From the NCBI RefSeq assembly GCF_910594005.1, contig NC_057815.1:76369552-76433551 (forward strand): 64,000 nucleotides of DNA, in the 5' to 3' direction. The translations under genes and the position numbers were made by a program. This document shows positions 22,490 through 33,779 of this stretch, in pieces. The DNA comes from Cervus elaphus. Its lineage: Eukaryota; Chordata; Mammalia; Artiodactyla; Cervidae. Under the pieces are notes generated by a model. That model searched no databases. It was not told the origin of the DNA and worked only from the letters and a program-made list of their open reading frames with translations. Each line of letters begins with the position of its first letter. Positions within the stretch are counted from its first letter, which is position 1.

Positions 22490-23240
22490 TAAAACCAGGT
22501 GCGCGGGAGGCGGGCCTTTTTGGCCAGAAAAGCCTTCTCTGGGCCCGAAGCTCCCCCTTCCGGTGTGTTTTCTAGAGGGAACGCTGAGCAAAGAGAAAGC
22601 AGGCAGCTGGTCCCGGGCGGGCAAGCGGGGGTGACCTTGTCGAGCCGGGCACGCGGCTTGGCCGGGCAAGGGCGAGGTGCACAAGGGCAGAGAGAGGCTG
22701 GGGGCGGGGAGGGGGGTAAAGAGCCGGTGACCCGGGACATTCCCGCCCCGTGCCACGCAGGCCCTCAGGCCTGGCGGAAGAGGAGCCGAGGGAAGCGGCA
22801 CCGACCCCGCGCATTTGAACTTGAAAGCCGGGCTGGCGGCGGGCTCGGAGCAGACCGCCGCAGGAGCCGCCGGAGACCCCGACCCTCCCTCCCGGGGCTC
22901 CTCCGCAGCCCCGCGCCGGCTTCCAGAGTGTCCGCCGGATGCGCAGCGCTTACCCTCGGTGGCCGGTGTCGCTCGAGTCTCCTGAGACCGGGACGGCCCT
23001 TGTGGGGACCGGTCGTGAGTGACGCGGTGACCCGGGCCGCGAGGCGCACTGCGCGCCCGCCCAGGCCGCCGCAGCCCGGCGCCGGAGAGCCTGAGCTTCC
23101 GGGGGCGCGGGGCGGCCCGGCGCGGGGTCGCTGTGCGGTTCTCTGCCCGCGACTCGACCCGAGAGACTAGGGAGCCCGGCAAGGGGCTTAGCTTGAGAGC
23201 CTCGCCCCGCAACCTGAAGCTCGAATCCGGCCCAGCCTCT
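22490..23240. promoter_or_regulatory. CpG island, probable promoter
   Basis: CpG is not depleted here, unlike the rest of the window. I count 50 G+C and eight CpG in 22861-22920, and 49 G+C and nine CpG in 23041-23100. Sp1-type GC boxes are visible at 22701-22709 (ggggcgggg) and 22742-22749 (cccgcccc). A G-run block at 22699-22717 could form a G-quadruplex. Good 5' splice-site matches exist on both strands: minus strand GAGG|GTAAGC with the cut at 22954/22953, and plus strand GTC|GTGAGT at 23014/23015. Long opposing frames (223 codons plus, 244 codons minus) are what GC-rich DNA gives by chance and show no domain. I cannot name the transcript. Confidence 0.85.
22701..22709 (+). promoter_or_regulatory. 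Sp1-type GC box
   Basis: ggggcgggg inside the CpG island is a typical binding site of Sp/KLF factors. Confidence 0.5.
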
Positions 23241-23810
23241 GAGAGGGCGTTGGCTACTTAGTTGGGTCAAAGATTGGCGTGCTGGCGCTTTGATCCGACT
23301 CTAAGTGTTCAGAGTAGGAGACAGGCCTCAGGAAAAAGAGGAGCGTTGTCAGGTCGCAAAAAGTTAAGGTGCAGAGAGGAACAGAGACCCCCAAAGATGT
23401 ACTTCCGAATTTTGAGTGGCTATTTCCTATTCCTGGGACCAAACATCAGACCGGCCTGTTTTCTCATTTTCTCTAACTGCTGTTTTTTAAAGCCCAGTTA
23501 CCAGGGTCTTGATAGCCTTTCAACCTGACAGCCTTCCTTTCTGAGGGATTGCATGAATTTTAAGTGACTTCAGGAAACAAACAGACAAGGTTAGAAAACC
23601 CAACCCATTCCAAATGTTTGCCTAACACCCTGGACTCTGTAAAAACCCCTCCAAAGTGGATCACTCCAGCACATCTTCTGGGCTTGGTGCCCTGTTTGAT
23701 GGGAAAAAGTGTTCTCAGCCTTAACCCCAAGATCCTGTGACAATTAACAAGTAAACTCTAGAGAAGTTTCCAGATTAAAGCTACTCTAATGATTTCTGGC
23801 AGAATACCGC
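23241..23810. other. Unique DNA right of the CpG island
   Basis: GC falls back to background by about 23400. No repeat was recognised. If the island drives a plus-strand transcript, this is 5' intron or exon 1 sequence. Confidence 0.45.
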
Positions 23811-23811
23811 C

Positions 23812-24005
23812 TACACCAGTTTCTCAAATTTTGGTCCACAGACCACCTCCATTAGATTCCTGGGGGAATCCTTGTTGTATGTTCAGGATTTAGAGCTTAC
23901 ACTATAGCTGACAAGTTAGATTAAGAGCCATGAGCCCAGAAATTTGCATTTTTAACAGCTTGCCTTGTGAAATGTCTGCTCACTATAATTTGAGAATTAC
24001 TAAAC
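23812..24005. mobile_element. MER5A-like nonautonomous hAT fossil
   Basis: The terminal pieces caccagtttctcaaattttg and ataatttgagaattactaaa are rough inverted repeats, and an aatttgcatttttaacagct block is internal. This is the MER5 (hAT-Charlie) layout. It carries no transposase. Confidence 0.65.
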
Positions 24006-24247
24006 TTGGCTTTTATTTGACATTGCTAAAATGGTGCTTGTTTTCCCATCTGGAGCCCTCCCTCTCAGCAGTATTAAGCATTCTTTTTTTTCCCCCAAGT
24101 GTAGATTATGAAGTTTGTGTTCCAAACAAACTGTGCTTTATTTCCTTATTTCATGAATTTTTTAAACGAAATTATGCCAAAAGCATTACTTCCCACTGTA
24201 TAGAGCTCTGAGCACATACTGATAATAAAGTAGATGGGTGATACTAT
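24006..24247. other. Unique AT-rich DNA
   Basis: Short interval with no recognised signal. Confidence 0.5.
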
Positions 24248-24392
24248 GTGAGATTGTTGGATGGCATTACTAACTCAATGGACATGAGTTTGAGCAAATT
24301 CTGGGAGTTAGTGAAGGACAGGGAAGCCTGACATGCTGCAGTCCATGGGTTGCAAAAAGTTGGACACGACTTAGCCAGTGAACAACAACTAA
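24248..24392 (+). mobile_element. BovB extreme 3' end
   Basis: gattgttggatggcattac ... gacagggaagcctgacatgc ... gttggacacgacttagccag is the last ~145 bp of BovB. No clear target duplication was found. Confidence 0.88.
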
Positions 24393-24537
24393 TGTTGGGC
24401 TCTTTGTCATTCTGAGCCACATATATTCTTGCTCTGTTGCTGGAGACTGAATGTTTTGTGATTTGACTCCTAACCACCACCACCCCCGCCCCCCTGCCCT
24501 CCACAAATTGATTTGTTGAGACCTAATCCCCAGTGTA

Positions 24538-25197
24538 TCATGGCATCTGGTCCCATCCCTTCATAGCAAATAGATGGGGAAGAAACAGTGACAGGCTTTA
24601 CTTTCTTGGGCTCCAAAATCACTGTAGATGGTGGCTGCAGCCATGAAATTAAAAGAGGCTTGCTCCTTGGAAGAAAAGTTATGACAAACCTAAACAGTGT
24701 ATTAAAAAGCAGAGACATTACTTTGCCAACAAAGGTCTGTCTCATCAAAGCTATGGTGATTCCAGTAGTCATGTATGGAAGTGAGAGTTGGACCATAAAG
24801 TAAGCTGAGCACCAAAGAATTGATGCTTTTGAACTGTGATGTTGGAGAAAACTCTTGAGAGTCCCGATTGGACTGCAAGGAGATCCAACCAGTCCATCCT
24901 AAAGGAAATCAGTCCTGAATATTCACTGGAAGGACTGATGCTGAAGCTGAAACCCCAATACTTTGGCCACCAGATTCAAAGAACTGACTCATTTGAAAAG
25001 ACCCTGATGCTGGAAAAGATTGAAGGCAGGAGAAGAAGGGGAGGACAGAGGATGAGATGGTTAGATAGTATCACCAACTCAATCGACATGAGTTTGACCA
25101 AGCTCCGGGAGTTAGTGATGGACGGGGAAGCTGGCATGCTGCAGTCCATGGGGTCTCAAAGAGTCAGACACAACTGAGTGACTGAACTGAACTGAAA
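24538..25197 (+). mobile_element. BovB 3' fragment, 660 bp
   Basis: It starts within the post-RT region (catggcatctggtcccatcc) and ends in the ctgaactgaactgaa terminus. A perfect 10-bp target duplication ccccagtgta lies at 24528-24537 and 25198-25207. The frame has stops after about 24800. Confidence 0.96.
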
Positions 25198-25207
25198 CCC
25201 CAGTGTA

Positions 25208-25437
25208 GGGTTCCCCCAGTGGCTCAGCTGTGAAGAATCCACCTGCAATGCATGAGATGCAGTCTGATCTCTTGATTGGGACAATACCCTGGAGAAGGAA
25301 ATGGCAAGCCACTCCAGTATTCTTGCTGGGATAATCCCATGAACAAAGGAGCCTGGCAGGCTATAGTCCATAGGATCGCAAAAGAGTTGGACATGACTTA
25401 CTGACTTAACAGCAATAACAACCCCCCCCCCCCCCCC
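25208..25437 (+). mobile_element. Bov-tA SINE ending in poly-C
   Basis: The head (gggttcccccagtggctcag) directly abuts the BovB target duplication. The body is complete, and the tail aataacaa is followed by 15 C residues (25423-25437) instead of an A-rich end. After it ccaccagtgca repeats the target again. Confidence 0.93.
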
Positions 25438-25799
25438 ACCAGTGCAGTGGTATTTGGAGGTGGGACCTTTGGTATTTGGATTTGGGGCCTTTGTAAAAGA
25501 GGCCCCAGAAAGCTTCTTCATCCATCCCGCTGTGTGAGAACACAGCTAGATGATGGCTGCCTATGAACCAGGAACTGGGCTCTCGCAAGACACAAAATCT
25601 GCCTGTGTCTTGATCTGGGAATTCCCAGCCCCCAGAACTGTGAGAAATTTGTGTTATTTATAAGCTACCCTGTCAATGGTGTTGTATTATACCAGCCCAA
25701 AGGGACTAAGACACCTGCCAGTTTTTCTTCTACTGCTTCACTCAGCCTCAATTAGCACAGCTTTTCTTGGGTAAAATGGAAGCAGAGTCTATGATCAAG

Positions 25800-25925
25800 A
25801 TGGTTTCCAAACTGAACTGCACAACAAAAGCATCTATGGAGCTTTTAAAATACTGATGCACACAGAATCTCAGCAGTTCCAAACACATTGGTTTGCAGAA
25901 CCTATTTCACAAAACATCCTGTGGG
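25800..25925. repeat. MER5-like DNA transposon fossil
   Basis: ggtttccaaactgaactgca ... ggagcttttaaaatactgat ... gaatctcagcagttcc follows the MER5 internal order, diverged. Confidence 0.45.
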
Positions 25926-25999
25926 ATTAATGAGCTATCAAAAATAGTACTATCAAAAGTAGCACTGAACTGAATTTGAGGAAATAAATGCATAAACAG

Positions 26000-26245
26000 A
26001 ATATTTGCAACAAAAATACTCAAAACTCAGTTGCTAATAATATAAAGAAATTGGAAATAACCCAAATTTATCCAGCAGTAGAAAGTGGGTTAAATAAGTG
26101 ATGGTACATTTATACGAAGGAATACAAGAGAACTATGAGTGTAGTTTAGAAACTATTTATTGGTTTGGAATGATATTCTTGATGAGTAAAGTGAAAAGTG
26201 CAACATGAACAATTGCTCCATTCTTGTTAAAAAAAAAGTAAAAAG
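26000..26245 (+). repeat. Old L1 fragment
   Basis: gaaattggaaataacccaaa ... gatggtacatttatacgaag resembles the conserved L1 3' end, ending in a poly-A (ttgttaaaaaaaaagta). Confidence 0.6.
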
Positions 26246-26595
26246 TCTAGTGGTAACCAACAGAAGACCCAAGAAATCAAACTCCCAAGCTGATGATAGT
26301 GAGCTCTGAAAATCCTAATTTGCACTGCAGCACTGGGAAACAGAACATAGAACTGTAATTGGAAGTCTATTGAAGAAGTAAATTGATAACCTGTACAAGT
26401 CATTACAGCTGGGTGACTGTGTCCTACCCCAGCAAAATACTGGAGAGGCTAAATGCATTAAAAACAAAAGGATTAAATGAAAATTTAGATACAGCCCAAG
26501 CCCTGATCTCTAGTAGGTTGAAAGCCTGACATATATCTTCTAAAGAGGAGGTTGTAGAATTCTTCTCTGATGAATCTGGCCAGCCAAAAAGAAAA
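26246..26595. other. Unique noncoding DNA
   Basis: No signal was recognised. Confidence 0.5.
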
Positions 26596-26597
26596 GA

Positions 26598-26790
26598 GGG
26601 ACGTCCCTGGCAGTCCAGTGGTTAATGTGCTTTCCAACGCAGGACATGTGGGTTTGGCATGTAGGTTTGATCCCTGGTCGGGGAACTAAGATCCCGCATG
26701 CCTCATGGCCAGAACATAAAACAGGTGGATACGATAACAAATTCAATGAAGATTATTTTTTAATGGTCCACAACAAAACAACAAAGAGAA
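26598..26790 (+). mobile_element. tRNA-derived SINE, CHR-2 type
   Basis: The head gggacgtccctggcagtcca, the B-box region (gtttgatccctggtcgggga) and a tail with acaaattcaatgaagatt ... aatggtccac are present. That is the variant of the family with an 'aatggtccaca' end. Confidence 0.85.
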
Positions 26791-28295
26791 AAGATGCTGA
26801 CACGACAGGCTTATGATCAGATCCATAAGATCACCCTGTGGTGAAGCCCATAGTTGACAAGCCCCATCCTCACAACTCCCAATTAGTTCTTTTTTTTTTT
26901 TGCCCCACTTGAATACCAAGAATCAGTTGCTGTTAGAAGAAAGATTCTAATGTTAAAGAGGTGGTAAGAACAAACAGAAAAGACAAAGGCTATTAAGGGA
27001 GAAGAAAACCAGTATTTTTTCATTAAAGTTCTCAGAGAAATAAAAGAATATATGCATCCATGAAACAAGAACAAGCTGTTTATAAAACACAAAGCAGAAA
27101 TGAGAACAAAGCAGAATTCTTGGACATTAGCTATATGAAAAAAAAGGGCTCAGGGATAAAAGATATAGTTGACAATAAACGACAACATGTTTACCAAACT
27201 TGTTGGCAAGATACAGAGCCCACTGGGGGAAATTTTGTAATTTTAATAATTAATAAAATTAATGAAATAAATGAAATAAAATAAAAATTAATGAAATTTT
27301 AATAATTACATAAAAACTTCATGAGACAAACAGAAAATAATGTAATTCTTATTCCTAGGACAACTTAGAGTTGTGATTCAAAGGAAAAGTAATCTTCATA
27401 CTTTTTATATTACATGGCTCAGCAGTGAATTGTGTGTTATCTAGTCATGATAACGTGAACACTAAATGTTGATCTAACCAAAGTTTTATGCTAGACCTGC
27501 ATCAAGAAGATGAGGGTGTAAGTGTTGTGTACCAGGGTGGGCAGGTGAAGATGGACACTAAATGCTTATATGCCTTCGTGGAAATCAACAGAAAATGCCT
27601 AAAAAAGAAAACTCAAGAAGTGGCTTAGACATATGTGATAAAGGCCAAAGTAAACAACTGTAAGATTAAAAGTAGTTCCCCCCAAAAATAAATAAGAAAA
27701 TTGAGGAGATGGAGTAGTTTGGGAACTGCTATTTTTTGTGGTAAGCCTTGGAGAACAATGTGGATATATAATTTGGTAAAAATAAAAACTAATTTTTAAG
27801 AAAGAAGACCAACACAGCTCTAAAGCTTCTCCAGATAGTCCTGAAAAGTCTGTTTCTACCTCCTGGTTTTCTCCAATCAAACCTACTTTTTCCCAAGCAG
27901 TAGTTTTCTGCAGGACTCCTCTGTGATTCTCTGCCATTATATACACATTTTCATAAAAATAGGCTTTTGTGAGCTAGCCTGGGAACTTAACCATTGCTTA
28001 TATTACTTCTCTGGAGACATGTATTTCAAGTTCAAACCAAACAACTTCCAAAAGTCCTTTCAGAACTTCTCCTGTTTGTTAATTGGGGACTGTATTTTCC
28101 ATTCCCGTAAGACTTTACATACAACACAGCTGAAAAGACATTTGAAAAATCATAGAATGTTGCGATTACATCTGACACTGTGCCAGCTGGTACAATCAGT
28201 GAGTGATGTGGCTACTGGAAAAAAGAAGGGTCAGTGAGAGTCATCAGGAGAGACTTCATCAAAGAGTCTCAATTCAAGCTAAACCTGCAAAGATG
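26791..28295. other. AT-rich unique DNA with A/T low-complexity tract
   Basis: A simple AT-rich tract (aataaa/attaat units) lies at about 27235-27310. Frames of 115 codons (27599-27946 minus) and 104 codons (27923-28237 plus) have no domain. Confidence 0.5.
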
Positions 28296-28299
28296 GATT

Positions 28300-28720
28300 G
28301 TACACAGTTTAAATGGTGGCATCAATCAGGATTTTGTGTGTAAGTGACCGACACTCAGACCAAACTAGCTAAGCCTGAAATGGAATTTTTTGGCTCACCT
28401 AGCTAGGATATCCCGAGGGGTCTGGCCTCAGGCAAAGATTGATCCTATTTCCAAAAGAGTTGCTAAGCTCTCTCCATCTCCCATTGTTCTCCTCTACAGC
28501 TTCAGTCTCACTTTCCAGCTTTGCAGCATGGGGTGCTGATGAGGTGGGTGAGTAACTCTATTGGCTATATATCAGAATCTCAGGGGAAAACGCCGATTGG
28601 CCCTCAGTGGGTCCAGGTGAATGGATACTGTGATTGGCCAGACCTGAGTTAGCTGCCAGAAAAGGGAAGATGGGGAATAAACTGCTGGGCTGCCAAAAAT
28701 AATACCTATTACATCCAGTA
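28300..28720. repeat. Ancient interspersed repeat, family uncertain
   Basis: It includes ctctccatctcccattgttc and two gattggcc boxes (about 28593 and 28632) in a pattern I associate with an old dispersed repeat. I cannot assign the family. Confidence 0.4.
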
Positions 28721-29735
28721 TAATTGTACACACCAAATATGTTCTAGTGGAGATTTATTAGAACCTGGGCCAGTTGGCAGTGTAAGTAAAAATGTCTCAT
28801 AAATGCTGAAGCACCATGAAATGTTGGTTGTGAGTCAGTACTAAATGTAAGTCTACATTGGCCCTGCCCAGCCAAGCTGCAATTACTCCTAGATGCTCAG
28901 CTCTCTGAATGTTTTAAGTTTTTCTTTCCTCCTAGCAGATTCATTTGTCACAGTTTCCCCGGGTATTGGCCTCTTTCTTCTAACAGAGTCTGCTTCCAAC
29001 TGCAGTGAAAAATTTGTTCATGTCGTTTTTCAAAGGAAGTCAGGAGGAAAAAAAAAAAATCCACAGTTGGAATAGTTCGAAACTGAAAACATAATGGATG
29101 TATGTTCGTGTAATCAGATTGTTCTCAGCATCTTTCACTCTACCGTTTCTCTAATCTATTGAGTCACTTTCTTGGCCTTGTTGCGCCAGTCCTCAAATAA
29201 GCCAAAAATATTTTGCTGATACTAGCTGCAATTTATTGAGTGATAGGATATTTGTAATGTATTTTGAGACTGAGCTTATAGCCCTGAAGATGAGACAATT
29301 AATTAGTAGAGAAATATTTTTGCCATCTTGAAAAAGCAAACCAGATTAATTAACGGTCTGTATTGGAATTTCCAATTTTTATAGGCCTACTTTAGACGTC
29401 TGATTTTTAATTAGGTGTGAGGTGTTCCTTGACTGCTGACAATATGAAGTAGGCTGATGCCTAAATGTGCTTCTGATAAAGCTCTCATTGATTTCAACAC
29501 TTGAATACCTAATGCTGCATTGAGCTTTGTATTTGAAGATAGTACGGATGAATGCTAACTACTCTGAGTCTGAGTTTTCCTAAAAAGTACTTTGAGACTG
29601 AGCCAGATCTTGGTATTTTCTCTCTAATGGATTAAGCCAGATCTCGGTATTATTCTTTCTAATGGATACTAGTAAAATCTTAGGACAGTCCTTCACTTCA
29701 TTTGCACAAAATTACCAAAACAAGACATTAGTAGA
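28721..29735. other. Repeat-poor block, candidate conserved noncoding DNA
   Basis: No mobile element was recognised. Three TAATTA cores occur at 29300-29305, 29347-29352 and 29408-29413. A local tandem duplication lies at 29601-29668. There is no coding frame. Confidence 0.4.
29601..29668. repeat. 34-bp tandem duplication
   Basis: Two adjacent 34-base copies begin agccagatct at 29601 and 29635 and differ at a handful of positions. This indicates replication slippage or a short local duplication. Confidence 0.9.
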
Positions 29736-29739
29736 TGAT

Positions 29740-30110
29740 TACCCAAGGCCATTCTCGGCCAACTATTTTCCTTGCCAGCTTCCCATGACAGAGACTGGAA
29801 ATTGCAAGTATTCACTTTCCCAGCCTCCTGTACAGCTAGTGATGGCCATGTGATCCAGATCGGGTCTGTAGCAATGAAAAGAGAGATGACTGGGGGATTT
29901 GAGAGAAAGGTTTTCTTAGCTCAGTGACAGACAAGATGCATAGGTAGAGAGACTTTTTATTTCCATCCTTTCTGCTTCCTTCTTGTTTAGGCACCTTGAG
30001 AAGGTAATGCCAAGAGTTCCAGCAGCCATTGATGACCACTGCTGAGTATGAAAGTGAGAAAAAGCTTAAGTCACAGGAGATATCATTAAGCCACTACACC
30101 CATTGGAATG
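29740..30110. repeat. Old LTR- or DNA-type dispersed repeat
   Basis: tagtgatggccatgtgatcc ... ttccagcagccattgatgac ... catTaagccactacaccca-like order resembles a common old mammalian repeat. The family is uncertain. Confidence 0.4.
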
Positions 30111-30244
30111 GCCTACTTTTACATTTGATACAAAGTGAGATTAATCATCTACATTTCAGTCATTTGGCATTCTGTCACTTTCAACCAAAGGCATGCTTTA
30201 TCTTTAACTGATTCAAAGATATGAATTATTTACCCAGTGCTCAT

Positions 30245-30765
30245 TCAGTGTTCTCCCCTTTTTGACCATACCCAGATTTTTATTTGGGTATCCAGCCTTC
30301 TGTGTGTCCCATGTGGTGGAAGTAGAAATAGATTCTGCCCCTGTTTACTGGGGTGATCAGTGGTTGGCTTAAGTTCAGTCAATAAATTCCACTCCCCTGG
30401 CATTGAATGGAGATTGATTCAAGGGTTAGCTGCAATTTACGTCATCCAACAAAAGTGAACCCTCGGATCTTGCTCGGAATACTGAAAAAGAAATGCTCTC
30501 TTCCCTTCTCAACTACTCACATATGAAGCCTAGAATGCTATAGCCATTTTGCCATCATGATGAAAATCAGCCTTTGGAAGAAGTACACGCTTTAGAAGGC
30601 AGAACAGAAAAACAGAAAAAAAAAAGCTAACCCATCATCAAGGAGCTGGATCACTGTAGTTTTGGACTCGCCATTACATGAGTTCATAAATCTCCTTTAT
30701 TAAAGTCAGTTTGAGTTGGATTCTCTGTTCTTTGCAACTTCAGAAAGCATTCTGATTTGATATAC
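30245..30765. repeat. Second old dispersed repeat of similar type
   Basis: tgtcccatgtggtggaagta ... gccattttgccatcatgatg ... aagtcagtttgagttggatt ... ctttgcaacttcagaaag matches the same general pattern as 29740-30110. Boundaries are loose. Confidence 0.4.
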
Positions 30766-30890
30766 TTTCTCTCTGGACTGTTAGGCGACAGGCAAAGAGG
30801 AAAACCAAATGGCAATCTTTTTAGAGGCAAAGTAAAAACTTCTCTGTAAATGAGCCATCTGAGCTAGGTGTGCACATGGTCATCCATCTT

Positions 30891-30974
30891 TTTCTTCCCT
30901 CATCAAAGATATATATATATAAAAGAAGTATTTCTTCCCTCATTAAAGATATGTATATATATATAAAAGATGTA
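30891..30974. repeat. Tandem duplication, 40-44 bp units
   Basis: Both copies start tttcttccctcatYaaagat and run through a short (TA)n into aaaagaWgta (30891-30930 and 30931-30974). They differ mainly in TA number. Confidence 0.92.
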
Positions 30975-30984
30975 TTGAACTGCC

Positions 30985-31180
30985 TCGTGTGCCATGCTCT
31001 GGCACTTACTCTTTTGGGCTTTAGATGAGTTACTTAACCTGTCTGTGCCTTGGTTTCTATATGTCCAAAATGGAAACCATAATAGTATCTGGCCTAAGAT
31101 TAAATGAGATAATACGTGTAAAGTGCCTCTCCAGGGCCTGTTCATAGTAAACACTCGGTAGATGCTAAGTATTATGATCA
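30985..31180 (+). repeat. MIR SINE fossil
   Basis: gatgagttacttaacctgtc, gtgccttggtttctatatgt, gattaaatgagataatacgt, catagtaaacactcggtaga appear in forward MIR order. This is one of the best-preserved MIRs here. Confidence 0.8.
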
Positions 31181-32540
31181 TCAGGATCCCAGGTCAGTTA
31201 GGGATTATGCTAGAGAGGACCCATGTCTCCTATCAGATCTTCCAAATGATGTCTGTACAAGACACTATCTGGTAGTTGAAGAGCTCATGCCTCTTCTCTT
31301 GGTCAAAAGAGAATAAAATAAGATGGCTGCAGAGCTCCAAGCCCTTCAACTCCTTAGCTCACAGACAGATCTGTTACTCAGAGGTTCCTGCCTTTCAGAA
31401 GGGCCTGGAGCACTGACTCTCACCCTCCATGAAAGGAGGTGAAGGATACCCCAATCCTCTCACCCCAGGAATCCAGAACTAGCCCTGGTCAGGGCAGCAC
31501 AACAGCCTGTGGTGGGGGGAAATCTCACCCTGGAAGGTGTCTGTACTTGGCGATTGCCCACCTCACCCCAGTCCCCCGGGGAGAGACCTGGATGGGTTTA
31601 GTAAGCCCGGAGGGAAAGGGAGAAACCCAGAGACTGAGAAGCAGCCTTCGTAATCAGGGTTCATGGAACGGCTGCATAGTGATTTCATCCCTGGCCAAAG
31701 ATGCCATAAAAAAGAGAAATATTCAGTGATCACCATTTCACATCGCTGTAAAAGACCGAGAATTGGGGCCCAGAAAGCTCGGCTTCCAGCAACATTCTGC
31801 TTTGACAGGACCTTAAAATGCCTTCTGGAGTCAAGACAGGGAGAAAAATTCTTAAGGTAACTGAGTGCGGCACATAACTGAGTATGAAGAATTCACTCTA
31901 ACTGCCAAAAAGGAGTACGGCCAAGGCTCCTAAGGAAAGGGGGGAAAAGTGAAAAAGAAAGCAGAAACATTATGATAAGAAGAGAAGGGATGTTCATTTT
32001 CAAACAGGAGATAAGATATGGATTAAAGTTCATCCTCAGAATAATGTAGCAAGAAACTTTATAGCCAAACTGACTCCAACCGGAAAGGTCCCTGTTTCTC
32101 GGATCTCTTTGAATTATAGGGAAAACTAATTGGATCTTCATGTTTACCACGGAGGAAACCAAGTGTTACTCGGGATGTAAATCCTGAAGGTACTTTAAAA
32201 AAACAACATTGACCTTTACAAACCTCTCAACTTATAGATCTGTAAGGAGAAAAAAAAAAAATGGATTTCCTGACCTTTGACTGGCTTCTAGTCATTTTTT
32301 TTTTCTCCACACAGGGGCCCCCAAACCCCTCACTCTCTTCCTGGTGTTAATTTTCTGACTGTGCCCTGTGTCCCTGGTCAGACCCAGGGGAAGGGGACGG
32401 GCCCATTCTCCATCGGGTCCAGGTAAGGGGCGACTCCACCACTCAAGGACCCTGGGTGAAGCCTGCCGCCTCTCAGCATCCTCCACTGTGTCTAGAAGCT
32501 GGCTCGTTTCTTCATCAGTCCCATGACAATGAGACGAGCC
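31181..32540. other. Unique DNA, GC-moderate in the middle
   Basis: No repeat was recognised. Frames at 31439-31729 and 31663-31860 (96 and 65 codons) carry no domain. A weak donor-like aag|gtaact lies at 31857. There is not enough to call an exon. Confidence 0.45.
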
Positions 32541-32544
32541 ACCA

Positions 32545-32700
32545 CAATGCTTGAGCACCTACTGTGTGCTGGGTGCTGCAGCATGACATGATCAGACACT
32601 GTCTTAATTAATTAATCCTCACAACAACTCCGTGAGTCTCGACCTCTAACTGGCTACATGTGTCTCTCTTGTTTCACAGATCAGGAAAACCCCCATCCCC
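32545..32700 (-). repeat. MIR fossil
   Basis: ttgagcacctactgtgtgct ... aattaatcctcacaacaact ... gtttcacagatcagg is reverse MIR. Confidence 0.75.
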
Positions 32701-33775
32701 TCACCGTTTCCTCTCTCCTGCTTCCCCCTTTCTTCAGCCCACCTTCCCTGTGAGCCGATAGGTAAGATAAATGGGGGACAGAGCCATCTGAACTCACACT
32801 TCTGGCTGGTGGAGTTGTAGAGCTGAGGAAACTGGGTCCTGGAGACGGAGGCCCCCCAAGTTCCTGAGATGCAGGGCCAGGAGCCCCCAGGCCAACGTCA
32901 TTCCGCCGCCCCACACAGCATTTTTTCATTCACTGAAGTCTGGCCCCGGAGGCCACGGTGACTCACCATTCTTCCGTGTGAAGTAATTCCCTGTGAGATA
33001 TCCGGCATCTTTAGCATCAGAGTCTACAGCAGGAAGAGAGGGGAACTTGGAGGTTATTGCAGGACTGGAGGGGCAGAGGAACAAATGGGCACACCAGAGG
33101 GAATGTTAGGATCCTGGGGCTAAGTGATTGTCGACATGACTCTATCCCTAATCTTCAAGCAAAGATGGCCCTTCTCATAGTAGGCAAGAGCTAGGCAGTG
33201 TGATCTGAGATAGGCCTGCCTCAGGGGCCTGTTCAGGGCCCCACATCTTTACTATTTGCCACTCAAATGGTATAGCAATGTCTCCTGATTTTAAGTCATT
33301 TACTTATCATTATGAAGATTTTTGTCATATGTGTGAACCATCTGCAATACAACTTGCTTAAGAGTGTAAATCAATGTTTAAAAACATCAATAGATACATT
33401 TTAGGGGAAACTTTCTGTCAATCAGTACAGTAAGCAGAGAGTCAGTATCATTTGTCATAAATTTGTAGCATAATAGTAACTACAATGAAAACAAAGCAAG
33501 GTTATGAGAATCTTGCTGTTTAGTTGCCTGTGAAAGGTTCTGAGCCTGAGTTTTGTTCTCTCTTTGTTATGAAGAGAGATTACCAAGTGTTAGGTGTTAA
33601 ACAAGGGGCCAAATGGAAATTATCTCCTTGACTTAAACCAGGATTGACAGGAAGTTAAATGCTGTTGAACATCACCTAAATCATCTTGAGACCTGCCAGT
33701 GGTCTTCATCTCAGACATTACGGGATTCTGAGAGCCCCTTCCATGTTTCTCTGAAAAGCAACAACAGTTATACGT
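32701..33775. other. Unique noncoding DNA
   Basis: No mobile element or gene was recognised. Confidence 0.5.
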
Positions 33776-33779
33776 AAGA

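Larger units (their letters stand above)
24435..25715 (+). mobile_element. Old LTR-like element (MaLR type), split by two younger insertions
   Basis: The left part (gagactgaatgttttgtgat ... ttgatttgttgagacctaat) and right part (25438-25712: gtggtatttggaggtgggac ... ctgcctatgaaccaggaact ... cccccagaactgtgagaaat ... gggactaagaca) together follow an old mammalian MaLR-like LTR. The subfamily is uncertain. No internal viral gene is present. Confidence 0.6.

Noticed and set aside
22478..23212. Opposing open frames of 244 codons (minus) and 223 codons (plus) in the CpG island
   Set aside because: Both are rich in R, P, A, G and S with no domain. Stop codons are rare in GC-rich DNA, and two long overlapping antisense frames are typical of chance.
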